DNA of 33,838 bases from Pseudomonadota bacterium (GTDB lineage: Bacteria > Pseudomonadota > Gammaproteobacteria > Burkholderiales > Rhodocyclaceae). A program made the translations under genes and the position numbers. Shown here piece by piece: positions 20,827-28,190 of the stretch (the first letter of the stretch is position 1; each line of letters opens with the position of its first letter). The notes below the pieces were generated by a model, which was given only the letters and a program-made list of their open reading frames with translations, had not been told where the DNA came from and made no database searches. Location: assembly GCA_018240585.1 (NCBI GenBank), contig JAFEFM010000532.1, positions 1 through 33,838 of the forward strand, in the 5' to 3' direction.

Positions 20827-23787
20827 ATGCGCGTGCTGTGCGTCGAGGACTGTCCTGCCGAAGCCGATCGCATCGGGCGCGCGCTGGCGCAGCACACAGC
20901 GGGACTCGCGAGCACGCTCGACTTCGTGCGGGTGCCGACCCTGGAGCAGGCAGGGCGTTGTCTCGATGGCGCATACGCGCCCGATCTCGTGCTGGTGAGC
21001 CTTCGCCTGCCCGCGGGGGCCGGCCTGGCACTCGTCACCGAATTGCGGGCCAGGTCGCGTCCGCTCGCCATCGTGGCGCTCACCGATGCGGGCGACCAGC
21101 AGGCGGCCATGGCGGCGCTGGAGGCGGGTGCGGATGATTACCTGGTGAGGGGTGAAGGCGAGCTGGAGCAGATCCCGGCCATGCTGCTCAAGATGCAGCG
21201 GCACATCGCCCTCGTCCGCGAGGGGGGCGAATTGCGCGCCACAGGCGAGCGGCTGTCACGGCTGGTGATGGCGAGTCCGTCCATCCTCTACGGGCTCAGG
21301 TTCGACGGTGACAGCGTGGTCTCCGTATGGGTCAGCGAGAACATCACCCGTCTCACCGGCTTTTCGGTGCAGGAAGCGCAAGCGCCGGGCTGGTGGCAGG
21401 CTCAGGTCGATCCGCGCGACAGCGAGGTTCGTGCGGACTGGCAGCGCCGGCTGTTCCAGACTGGCGTGCTGCGCCACGAGTACCGCTTCCGGTGCAAGGA
21501 CGGGCGCACGATCTGGCTCGACGATGAACTGCATCTGTTGCGTGCGCCGGGCGGGCGGCCATGGGAGGCGGTCGGTTCATGGACCGACATCACGCTGCAC
21601 AAGCAGCACGAGCTGCTGCGCGCCGCGCGCGCCGACATGCTCGACCAGGTGGTCGCGGCGCGGCCGCTGGGCGAGATCCTGCAGGGTGTGGCGCTGGCGC
21701 TGGAGTCGATCGCGCCGCAGATGCATGTATCGGTGCTGCTGCTCGACGGCAAGACGCGCCGCCTCGATGTCGCGGCGGCGCCCAGCCTGCCGGCGTTCTA
21801 CAACGCGGCGGTGCAGGGGCTGGAGATCGGCGAGGGCCAGGGGTCCTGTGGCACGGCCGCGGCGCTCGGCGAGATGGTGGTCGTCGAGGACGTGCAGACC
21901 CATCCCTACTGGGAACGATACCGCGCGATCGCGCGCGAGGCCGGCCTGCGCGCGTGCTGGTCGGTGCCGTTCAAGGATGCCGACGGGAGCGTGCTCGGCA
22001 CTTTTGCCGCGTATTTCTCCGAACCACGCGCGCCGGAAGGCGAGGAACTCGAGCTTGTGCAGGAGTTCGCCCGCATCACCGGCCTGGCAGTGCAGAAGGT
22101 GCGTGCGGAGACCGCCCTGCGGCAGTCGTCGGCGGTGTTCGAGAGCACGCGCGACGGCGTCATCATCACGACACTGGAGCCGCGCATCGTCGCGGTCAAC
22201 CCGGCCTACAGCGAGATTACCGGCTACGCCCGGGATGAGGCATTGGGCCGCAATCCGAGTTTCGTGAAGTCGGGTCGCCACGGCCGTCAGTTCTATCAGT
22301 CGATGTGGGAGAGCCTGAAGACGCTCGGATTCTGGCAGGGCGAGGTCTGGAACCGGCGCAAGAACGGCGAGATCTATCCGCAATGGCTGAGCATCGGCAC
22401 TGTGCGCGACGAGCGCGGCGAGGCCACGCATTATGTGGGCGTGATGACCGACCTCACCCAGCTCAGGCGCTCGGAGCAGCAGCTCGAGCGCCTGTCGCAC
22501 TACGATCCGCTGACCGACCTGCCCAATCGTCTGCTGCTGCAATCCCGCCTGGAGCACGCCATCGAGCAGGCGCGACGCCATCACGACCGCGCAGCCGTCC
22601 TGTTCGTCGACCTCGACCGCTTCAAGAATGTCAATGACAGCTTCGGCCACCCCGCGGGTGACGAATTGCTGCGGGCGATCGCGGTGCGCCTGCGCGGCGG
22701 GCTGCGCAACGAGGACACCCTGGCGCGCGCGGGGGGCGACGAATTCGTCGTGGTGCTGGAGAGCCTGCAGTCGGCCGACGTCGCGGCGAGCGTCGCGCAG
22801 AAGCTGATCCGTCTGGTGCAGCAGCCCTTCGTGCTGTCGCGCGGGCAGGAAGTGATCGTCAGCGCCAGCGTCGGCGTGGCGCTCTACCCGGACGACGGCG
22901 AGACCGTCACCGAGCTCAACCAGCATGCGGACGTGGCGCTCTACCAGGCCAAGGAGACGGGGCGCGGCACGTTCTGTTTCCATTCCGCGGCGCTCACCCG
23001 CCGCGTCAATGAGCACCTGCAGCTCGAGATGCGCCTGCGGCGCGCCCTCGAGCGCGGTGAGCTGATGCTGCACTACCAGCCCCTGGTCAGCCTGCAGCCC
23101 GGGCAGCCGGTTCGTGCCGAGGCGCTGTTGCGGTGGCAGCCGCCCGACGAGGACATGGTGCCGCCGGCGCGCTTCATTCCGCTGGCGGAAGAGGCCGGGC
23201 TCGTCGTGCCGATCGGTGACTGGGTGCTGCGCGAGGCCTGTCGCCAGGCAAGGACCTGGGTCGATGCCGGGCTGAATTTCGGCGGCGTATCGGTGAACCT
23301 GTCCACGCTGCATTTCCGTCAGGCGGGGCTCGTCGGCGAAGTGGCCGACGTTCTGGCGACGACGGGTTTGCCGGCGCGCTACCTCGAGATCGAGATCACC
23401 GAGTCGGCGCTGATGGAGGGCGTGGAGCAGGCGGTGCAGACGCTCGAGGCACTGCGCAGCCTGGGGGTCGGCGTGGCGGTGGACGACTTCGGTACCGGCT
23501 ACTCGTCGCTCGCTTATCTGAAGCGCCTGCCGCTCGACAAGCTCAAGATCGACCAGAGCTTCGTGCGCGGATTGCCGCAGGACGCCAACGACCGCGCGAT
23601 CGTCACCGCGACGATCGCCATGGCGAACAGCCTGGGCTTTTCGACCGTGGCCGAAGGCGTCGAGACCGAGGCCCAGCGCGACATGCTGCGTGCGCTGGGG
23701 TGCGCGGCGTATCAGGGCTATCTGTGCAGCCGCCCGCTGACGTCGGCCGAATTCACGCAGCAGGCGTGGCTGTGCGCTGCGGAGTGA
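20827..23787 (+). CDS. Cyclic-di-GMP protein: degenerate receiver, PAS, GAF, PAS, GGDEF, EAL
   Basis: This 986-residue protein reads, in order, receiver (1-120), PAS (about 140-262), GAF (about 265-425), PAS (about 430-550), GGDEF (about 555-720) and EAL (about 735-980). GGDEF is intact at 636-640, with an RNED inhibitory site five residues before it. EAL at 765-767 and DDFGTGYSSL are also intact, so both c-di-GMP synthesis and breakdown are possible. The receiver keeps Glu7-Asp8 but has Ser58 where the phospho-accepting Asp belongs (VLVSLRLPAG) and Arg108 for the conserved Lys, so it probably cannot be phosphorylated normally. I choose the ATG at 20827 because GGAGG lies five bases before it; an ATG at 20809 overlaps the previous stop as ATGA and is the alternative. 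No membrane segment is seen. Confidence 0.93.
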   Translation: MRVLCVEDCPAEADRIGRALAQHTAGLASTLDFVRVPTLEQAGRCLDGAYAPDLVLVSLRLPAGAGLALVTELRARSRPLAIVALTDAGDQQAAMAALEAGADDYLVRGEGELEQIPAMLLKMQRHIALVREGGELRATGERLSRLVMASPSILYGLRFDGDSVVSVWVSENITRLTGFSVQEAQAPGWWQAQVDPRDSEVRADWQRRLFQTGVLRHEYRFRCKDGRTIWLDDELHLLRAPGGRPWEAVGSWTDITLHKQHELLRAARADMLDQVVAARPLGEILQGVALALESIAPQMHVSVLLLDGKTRRLDVAAAPSLPAFYNAAVQGLEIGEGQGSCGTAAALGEMVVVEDVQTHPYWERYRAIAREAGLRACWSVPFKDADGSVLGTFAAYFSEPRAPEGEELELVQEFARITGLAVQKVRAETALRQSSAVFESTRDGVIITTLEPRIVAVNPAYSEITGYARDEALGRNPSFVKSGRHGRQFYQSMWESLKTLGFWQGEVWNRRKNGEIYPQWLSIGTVRDERGEATHYVGVMTDLTQLRRSEQQLERLSHYDPLTDLPNRLLLQSRLEHAIEQARRHHDRAAVLFVDLDRFKNVNDSFGHPAGDELLRAIAVRLRGGLRNEDTLARAGGDEFVVVLESLQSADVAASVAQKLIRLVQQPFVLSRGQEVIVSASVGVALYPDDGETVTELNQHADVALYQAKETGRGTFCFHSAALTRRVNEHLQLEMRLRRALERGELMLHYQPLVSLQPGQPVRAEALLRWQPPDEDMVPPARFIPLAEEAGLVVPIGDWVLREACRQARTWVDAGLNFGGVSVNLSTLHFRQAGLVGEVADVLATTGLPARYLEIEITESALMEGVEQAVQTLEALRSLGVGVAVDDFGTGYSSLAYLKRLPLDKLKIDQSFVRGLPQDANDRAIVTATIAMANSLGFSTVAEGVETEAQRDMLRALGCAAYQGYLCSRPLTSAEFTQQAWLCAAE

Positions 23788-23796
23788 GAGCGGGGG

Positions 23797-23829
23797 GCGG
23801 CGATCCCCGCAGGGGCGGGGAATCGCCGC
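23797..23829. terminator. Hairpin between convergent genes, possible bidirectional terminator
   Basis: GCGGCGATCCCCGC and GCGGGGAATCGCCGC form a 14-bp stem with one bulged base and a short loop. It fills the 51-bp gap between the GGDEF/EAL gene and the convergent dehydrogenase gene. There is no T-run on either side, so termination is inferred from position and stability. Confidence 0.5.
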
Positions 23830-23838
23830 TGTGCCCGC

Positions 23839-25275
23839 TCAGACGTTGGCGATCGAGATCGCGCGCGTGTTGAGGTAGGCCTCGAGCGCTTCCGGGCCGC
23901 CTTCGCTGCCGTAGCCCGAATCCTTCACGCCGCCGAAAGGCATCTCTGCCGAGGGCAGCGCGGGCTGGTTGATCCACAGCATGCCGACTTCCACGCGCTG
24001 CGACAGCAGATGCGCGTGCTTCAGCGAGCGCGTGTAGGCGTAGCCCGCCAGGCCGTAGGACAGGCGGTTGGCTTCGGCGATGGCCTCGTCCATGGTGCTG
24101 AAGCGGCGCACCGCGGCGACCGGGCCGAACGGCTCGTCGTTGAACACCCTGGCGTCGAGCGGCACGTCGGTCAGCACCGTCGGCGCGAAAAAGTTGCCCG
24201 CGCTGCCCAGGCGTTCGCCGCCGGCCGCGACGGTGGCGCCGCGCTGCACCGCGTCCTGCAGGAACTCGGCCATCGCGCTGACGCGGCGCGGGTTGGCCAG
24301 CGGCCCCATCTGCGTGCCGGCGGCCAGCCCATCGCCCACTTTCAGCGAGGCTGCGTGGCCGGCGAGCGCGGCGGCGAACTCGTCATGCACGCTCTCGTGC
24401 ACCAGGAAGCGGGTGGGCGCGATGCACACCTGGCCGGCGTTGCGGAACTTCGCCGCGCCAGCCGCCTTCACCGCCAGTTCGACGTCGGCGTCTTCGCACA
24501 CGATCACCGGCGCATGACCGCCGAGCTCCATCGTCACCCGCTTCATGTGCTGGCCGGCCATCGCCGCGAGCTGCTTGCCCACCGCGGTGGAGCCGGTGAA
24601 GGTGACCTTGCGGATCACCGGATGCGGAATCAGGTAGGACGAGATCTCCGCCGGGCTGCCGAACACCAGGCCCACGGCGCCGGCCGGCACGCCTGCATCG
24701 ACGAAGGCGCGGATCAGCGCGGCCGGCGACGCCGGCGTCTCCTCCGCCGCCTTGACCAGGATCGAGCAGCCGGAAGCGAGCGCGGCGGAGGCCTTGCGCA
24801 CCACCTGGTTGATCGGGAAGTTCCACGGCGTGAAGGCGGCGACCGGGCCGACCGGATCCTTCAGCACCATCTGACGGGTCGTGAGGTTGCGCGCCGGCAC
24901 GATGCGGCCATACACGCGCATGCCCTCGTCGGCGAACCAGTCGATGATGTCGGCGGCGGCCAGCGTCTCGATGCGCGCCTCGACCAGCGGCTTGCCCTGT
25001 TCCTGGGTGAGCAGCGCGGCAATGGTGTCGGCGCGCTCGCGCATCAGGCCGGCGGCGCGGCGCAGGATTTTCTGCCGCTCCAGCGCCGGCACGTCGCGCC
25101 AGGTCTCGAAGCCCTTCTGTGCGGCAGCCAGCGCGCGGTCGAGGTCGGCGATGCCGGCATGGGCGACGCGGCCGATCTCGGTGCCCGTGGCCGGGTTATG
25201 CACCGGCAGGGTGCGGCCGTCCGCGGCGTCCTGCCATTGGCCATCGATCAGCAACTGGGTGTTCGGGTAAGTCAT
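23839..25275 (-). CDS. NAD(P)-dependent succinate-semialdehyde-type aldehyde dehydrogenase
   Basis: This 478-residue aldehyde dehydrogenase is near the length of E. coli GabD (482). Motifs include [13 protein letters not shown] (cofactor region), [19 protein letters not shown] with general base Glu250, and [12 protein letters not shown] with nucleophile Cys284. The C-terminus has the usual [17 protein letters not shown]. It should oxidise succinate semialdehyde, or a similar aldehyde-acid such as glutarate or 2-oxoglutarate semialdehyde, to the acid. The ATG at 25275 has GGAG about ten bases upstream; an ATG at 25299 is possible. There is no gabT-type aminotransferase beside it; the MFS gene lies 105 bp upstream on the same strand and converging is the c-di-GMP gene. 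Confidence 0.88.
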   Translation of the reverse strand: MTYPNTQLLIDGQWQDAADGRTLPVHNPATGTEIGRVAHAGIADLDRALAAAQKGFETWRDVPALERQKILRRAAGLMRERADTIAALLTQEQGKPLVEARIETLAAADIIDWFADEGMRVYGRIVPARNLTTRQMVLKDPVGPVAAFTPWNFPINQVVRKASAALASGCSILVKAAEETPASPAALIRAFVDAGVPAGAVGLVFGSPAEISSYLIPHPVIRKVTFTGSTAVGKQLAAMAGQHMKRVTMELGGHAPVIVCEDADVELAVKAAGAAKFRNAGQVCIAPTRFLVHESVHDEFAAALAGHAASLKVGDGLAAGTQMGPLANPRRVSAMAEFLQDAVQRGATVAAGGERLGSAGNFFAPTVLTDVPLDARVFNDEPFGPVAAVRRFSTMDEAIAEANRLSYGLAGYAYTRSLKHAHLLSQRVEVGMLWINQPALPSAEMPFGGVKDSGYGSEGGPEALEAYLNTRAISIANV

Positions 25276-25380
25276 GGGATGCGTGCTCCGGTGAAACATG
25301 AGGGAATCTCGATTTTCCGCCAGCCGGTGTCCGATGGTCCAGCCCTGTCGCAGCCTGTTGCGGGCTGCCGGGCGCGCAGG

Positions 25381-26595
25381 TCAGCGCCGGACCCACCGCA
25401 GGCGCAACACGAGCAAACCGGCCAGCGCCACGCCTGCCAGCAGCGCGCCGGAGAGGAAGGTCGCCTGCGAGCCGAGGGCGTCCCACAGCGCGCCGGCGAG
25501 CACGCTCGCTGCCAACAGGGCCAGGCCGCCGACGAGATTGAACAGGCCGAAGGCGGTTCCGCGCAGTGTCACCGGCGCGGTGTCGGCCACCAGGGTGGCG
25601 AGCAGCCCCTGCGTCATGCCCATGTGCAGGCCCCACAGCGCGACGCCCAGCGCCAGTCCGGCGAGCCCATCCACCCAGGCGAGGGCGAGATCGGCCGCGA
25701 CCAGCAGGGCGAACCCGAGGCCGAGCAGCAGGCCACGGTCGAGGCGGTCGGCGAGCACGCCCACCGGATAGGACGACAGCGAATAGACCAGGTTCATCGC
25801 CACCAGCACCGCGGGGATCCAAGCCAGCGCCACGCCGAGTTCCTGCGCGCGCAGCACCAGGAAAGCCTCGCTGAAGCGTGCCAGCGTGAATACGGCCGAT
25901 ACCGCGACGACGGCCCAGTAGGCGGAAGGCAGCCGCGCCAGCTCCGAGCGCGACAGCGGCTGGCGGACGTGCGGCACGCCTGCCGGCCGCGGGACGTCGT
26001 GCACCGCGAACACGATCAGGGCGAAGGCGCCGAAGGCGGGCAGCACCGCGACCCAGAAAACGAGGGGAATGTCGCCGCCGCTCCACGCCATCAGCCCCAT
26101 CGCCACCAGCGGGCCGATGAATGCACCGACCGTGTCGAGCGACTGGCGCAGGCCGAACGCGGCGCCGCGCAGTGCCGGCGGCGCGAGATCGGCGATCAGT
26201 GCGTCACGTGGCGCGCCGCGGATGCCCTTGCCGATGCGGTCGATGAAGCGCGCCGCAACCACCCAGCCGACCGAACCGGCGAGGGGGAACACCGGCTTGG
26301 TACAGGCGGCCAGGCCGTAGCCGAGTGCCGCGAGCAGCTTGCGCCGCCCGAGCCGGTCAGACAGCGCGCCGGAAAAGACCTTGGTGATGGAGGCGGTGGC
26401 TTCGGCCACGCCTTCGATGACGCCGACGATCAGGGTCGACGCGCCGAGGGTGGTGACCAGATACACCGGGAGCAGCGCATGGATCATCTCCGAAGAGATG
26501 TCCATCAGCATGGAGACGAAGCCCAGCGCCCAGATTCCGGCAGGCAGGCGCGGGCGCTGAGGGCGGGTGGCAGTCATGTCGTGATCTTCGTCCAT
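25381..26595 (-). CDS. MFS transporter
   Basis: This 404-residue inner-membrane protein has about twelve hydrophobic segments and the MFS motif A loop GALSDRLGRRKLL between helices 2 and 3, with a related GVLADRLDRGLLLG in the second half. The N-terminal MLMDISSEMIHALLPVYLV and RFIDRIGKGIRGAPRDALIAD are typical of a subgroup of proton-linked efflux carriers with no fixed substrate. An ATG at 26577 is an alternative start. The gene follows infA by 51 bp on the same strand without a clear terminator between them, so read-through is possible. A weak hairpin (GCAGCC/GGCTGC, 25350-25368) without T-run follows the stop. Confidence 0.87.
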   Translation of the reverse strand: MDEDHDMTATRPQRPRLPAGIWALGFVSMLMDISSEMIHALLPVYLVTTLGASTLIVGVIEGVAEATASITKVFSGALSDRLGRRKLLAALGYGLAACTKPVFPLAGSVGWVVAARFIDRIGKGIRGAPRDALIADLAPPALRGAAFGLRQSLDTVGAFIGPLVAMGLMAWSGGDIPLVFWVAVLPAFGAFALIVFAVHDVPRPAGVPHVRQPLSRSELARLPSAYWAVVAVSAVFTLARFSEAFLVLRAQELGVALAWIPAVLVAMNLVYSLSSYPVGVLADRLDRGLLLGLGFALLVAADLALAWVDGLAGLALGVALWGLHMGMTQGLLATLVADTAPVTLRGTAFGLFNLVGGLALLAASVLAGALWDALGSQATFLSGALLAGVALAGLLVLRLRWVRR

Positions 26596-26646
26596 GAGGG
26601 GAGCGCTGCCGCCTGCGCCCCCGGGGCCTTTCGCCCTGCGGGGCCG

Positions 26647-26916
26647 TCAGCGGCGTCGCTGATGCACCGGTGCCGACGCGGCGCTCGCCGGGCGCCCCGG
26701 CAGGTGGCGGAAGGTGATGCGGCCCTTGGTCAGATCGTAGGGCGACATCTCGAGTGACACATTGTCGCCGGCGATGATGCGGATGTGGTTCTTCTTGAGC
26801 TTGCCGCCAGCGTAGGCGATCAGGTTGTGACCGTTGTCGAGGGTGACGCGGTAGCGGCCGTCCGGCAGCACTTCGGTGACGGCGCCATGCATTTCGATGA
26901 GTTCTTCCTTGGCCAT
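26647..26916 (-). CDS. infA: Translation initiation factor IF-1 (stand-alone, C-terminally extended)
   Basis: This 89-residue protein is an S1/OB-fold IF-1 ([26 protein letters not shown], then [19 protein letters not shown] and [18 protein letters not shown]). IF-1 binds the ribosomal A site of the 30S subunit during initiation. The core ends near residue 75; a further tail, [14 protein letters not shown], exceeds the 72 residues usual in E. coli. Betaproteobacteria commonly carry a 72-residue infA in the ribosomal protein cluster plus a longer stand-alone copy like this one; the first is outside this window. The ATG at 26916 has AAGGAG nine bases upstream. The frame runs far upstream but that part is not IF-1. 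Confidence 0.95.
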   Translation of the reverse strand: MAKEELIEMHGAVTEVLPDGRYRVTLDNGHNLIAYAGGKLKKNHIRIIAGDNVSLEMSPYDLTKGRITFRHLPGRPASAASAPVHQRRR

Positions 26917-27226
26917 GTTCGGGCTCCTTGTCATTGTGCCCGGGCCGCACCGGAGTGCGGCGGGTGCCGGGCTGACCTGTTTCCGCCAGGACAGGTTGTG
27001 GTCCAGCCACGGTCCGCCGCGGTTGGCGTCGGGCGTGTTCTGGCCGGATCGGCGCGGTAATCGGCGGGCCGGGCGATTGAACGCTGCGATGGCGCGGCTG
27101 CACGAAAAAGGCGGCAGCCACGAGCGAGGCGCACGGATCAGGGTAGGCGCGTCGCATGACGGCCGGTCGCGGGCGGATGCCGGCGGACCGGTACGGGCCA
27201 GGGCCACAGCGAGGGCCTGGCATTCC

Positions 27227-27258
27227 AAAACAAAATAGCCGGAGCGAAGCCCGGCTAT
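27227..27258 (-). terminator. Intrinsic terminator (minus strand)
   Basis: Reading the minus strand, ATAGCCGG and CCGGCTAT form an 8-bp stem around GCTTCGCT, directly followed by TTTTGTTTT. This is a textbook rho-independent terminator. It lies 115 bp after the ferredoxin stop, and about 310 bp before infA, so it ends the ferredoxin transcript or the small RNA proposed upstream of it. Confidence 0.8.
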
Positions 27259-27356
27259 CTCCTTGGATGTTCTTGTGCGCGTATCCGCTGTGGCACGGAA
27301 CGCAGGTGCGGCTGATCCGGAATGCCTGTTCCGGAACCACATCTCGCACTACTTTG
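27227..27356 (-). ncRNA. Candidate small RNA of about 130 nt
   Basis: A promoter (27363-27391) and an intrinsic terminator (27227-27258) frame about 130 nt without a plausible protein. Near its 5' end, the 20-nt hairpin with TCCGGAA/TTCCGGA arms (27316-27335) sits inside an outer GTGCG/CGCAC pairing (27306-27310 with 27345-27349). An unpaired AAGGAG-containing segment lies just before the terminator stem. This is the layout of a trans-acting bacterial sRNA, or of a 3'-UTR-derived sRNA of the ferredoxin gene. I do not recognise a known family. The alternative is simply a long structured 3' UTR. Confidence 0.4.
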
Positions 27357-27362
27357 CCTTAC

Positions 27363-27391
27363 ATGATACGTTTTATGGCGCATCTTGTCCA
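27363..27391 (-). promoter_or_regulatory. Sigma-70-like promoter overlapping the ferredoxin stop
   Basis: On the minus strand TGGACA (27391-27386) and TATCAT (27368-27363) are separated by 17 bp; each differs from consensus at one position. Transcription would start near 27356. The -35 lies in the last codons of the ferredoxin gene. It would drive the candidate small RNA and, if the terminator is read through, infA. Confidence 0.5.
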
Positions 27392-27783
27392 TCTGTCGCC
27401 GGTGAGGCCGTCTCGGTCGACAGCGCCGGGGCAGGAGCGGGCACGGCGCTCGTGCGCTGGGCAGGCACGGCGTAGAGCTCGAACTTCTTCACCATCTTGC
27501 CGAGTACGCTGAGCGTGATGTCGCTCTGCGGGAACACACGGCAGGCGAGCACGACTCCGCTTGCCTCCTCCTCGTGCGTGACGTAAGAGCGGCTCATCTT
27601 GATGGTGCGGTAGGTGCCGGACTCGATCTGGATCTTGCACACGCCGCAGCCGCCGCCGCGGCAGCCGACCGGAATGCCCTTGCGCGACAACTGCTCCATG
27701 CCCTTCAGGAGATTGTCGTCCTCGGAGCACACGTACTCCTCCCCGGTGTTCGCGATCGAAACCCTGAACGAGCGTGCGCTCAT
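27373..27783 (-). CDS. 2Fe-2S plant-type ferredoxin
   Basis: This 136-residue protein has the [2Fe-2S] ligand pattern CRGGGCGVC (CX4CX2C, around residues 41-49) with a fourth Cys about 30 residues on (VLACRVFPQSD). It resembles the XylT/DmpQ-type ferredoxins, which re-reduce the iron of catechol 2,3-dioxygenase, but no meta-cleavage genes are near, so it may serve another oxygenase. After residue about 100 the tail is Pro/Ala/Thr/Ser-rich and probably disordered. The ATG at 27783 has CGGAGA eight bases upstream. A possible promoter lies at 27835-27862 on the minus strand (TTCGCC, 16 bp, TAAAAT). It is a single-gene unit between tRNA-Lys and the small RNA candidate. Confidence 0.88.
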   Translation of the reverse strand: MSARSFRVSIANTGEEYVCSEDDNLLKGMEQLSRKGIPVGCRGGGCGVCKIQIESGTYRTIKMSRSYVTHEEEASGVVLACRVFPQSDITLSVLGKMVKKFELYAVPAQRTSAVPAPAPALSTETASPATDGQDAP

Positions 27784-27965
27784 GATGCTGTCTCCGGCTA
27801 TTCGTGCGCCGCTCCATGTCGGCGATCTATCGAGATTTTAAGCCTTGGCGCGTGATGGCGAACACCTCGAGCGCAGATTGCGGATTGATCGGCGCAGCCG
27901 GCAGGCGGGGCGGGCGTGTCGATGTGCCGAGGCGAACTGCGGTCGATCGCCTGGACGTGAGCCGC

Positions 27966-28000
27966 AAAAAACAAAAAGCCAACCCCGAAGGGCTGGCTTC
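27966..28000 (-). terminator. Intrinsic terminator of tRNA-Lys
   Basis: On the minus strand AAGCCAGCCC-TTCG-GGGTTGGCTT forms a 10-bp stem (one G-U pair) on a TTCG tetraloop, followed by a T-rich tract (TTTGTTTTTT). It begins 13 bp after the CCA end of the tRNA. Confidence 0.9.
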
Positions 28001-28012
28001 CTGCCTGAAACT

Positions 28013-28088
28013 TGGTAGGTCGTGCGGGATTCGAACCTGCGACCAACGGATTAAAAGTCCGCTGCTCTACCAGCTGAGCTAACGACCC
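28013..28088 (-). tRNA. tRNA-Lys (anticodon UUU)
   Basis: The minus strand reads GGGTCGTTAGCTCAGCTGG and onward: a D arm with AGCTCAGCTGGTAGAGC, anticodon loop CTTTTAA (anticodon TTT), T arm GCAGGTTCGAATCCTGC-like (here ..TCCCGC), and an encoded CCA. Total length is 76 nt. The acceptor stem pairs GGGTCGT with ACGACCT, so the first pair is G1-U72 rather than the usual G-C. It has its own promoter and terminator and is transcribed with the same polarity as the genes around it. Confidence 0.97.
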
Positions 28089-28102
28089 AAAAACGAGGCC
28101 GA

Positions 28103-28132
28103 ATTCTAGTTGGCCGTCTGTCGATGTGTCAA
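28103..28132 (-). promoter_or_regulatory. Sigma-70 promoter of tRNA-Lys
   Basis: On the minus strand a perfect TTGACA (28132-28127), an 18-bp spacer and TAGAAT (28108-28103) lie 14 bp before the first tRNA base. It is the best promoter in the window. The sequence between -10 and start is G/C-rich (GGCCTCG), as in stringently controlled stable-RNA promoters. Confidence 0.85.
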
Positions 28133-28190
28133 GAACCCCAAAAAGCCGCGACACAGCGGAATCTTCGAGCCGGCGTTGGCAGGTGCGTCC

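Larger units (their letters stand above)
26917..27372. other. 456-bp gene-free stretch between infA and the ferredoxin gene
   Basis: No protein gene is supported here. From infA outward it holds a 7-bp hairpin (GCCGCAC-CGGA-GTGCGGC, 26944-26961) in the infA leader 28 bp from the ATG, an imperfect inverted repeat (GCCAGGGCC/GGGCCTGGC, 27198-27222), an intrinsic terminator (27227-27258), a candidate small RNA (27227-27356) and most of its promoter. I found no convincing infA promoter in 26962-27197. Confidence 0.7.

Noticed and set aside
24010..26757. Plus-strand open frame over the dehydrogenase, MFS and infA genes
   Set aside because: It crosses three unrelated real genes on the opposite strand and has no recognisable domain.
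26917..27342. N-terminal extension of infA to a 231-residue protein
   Set aside because: The extension crosses the terminator and inverted repeat, is Arg/Pro/Ser-rich, and the normal IF-1 start MAKEE has an AAGGAG ribosome site at the right distance.
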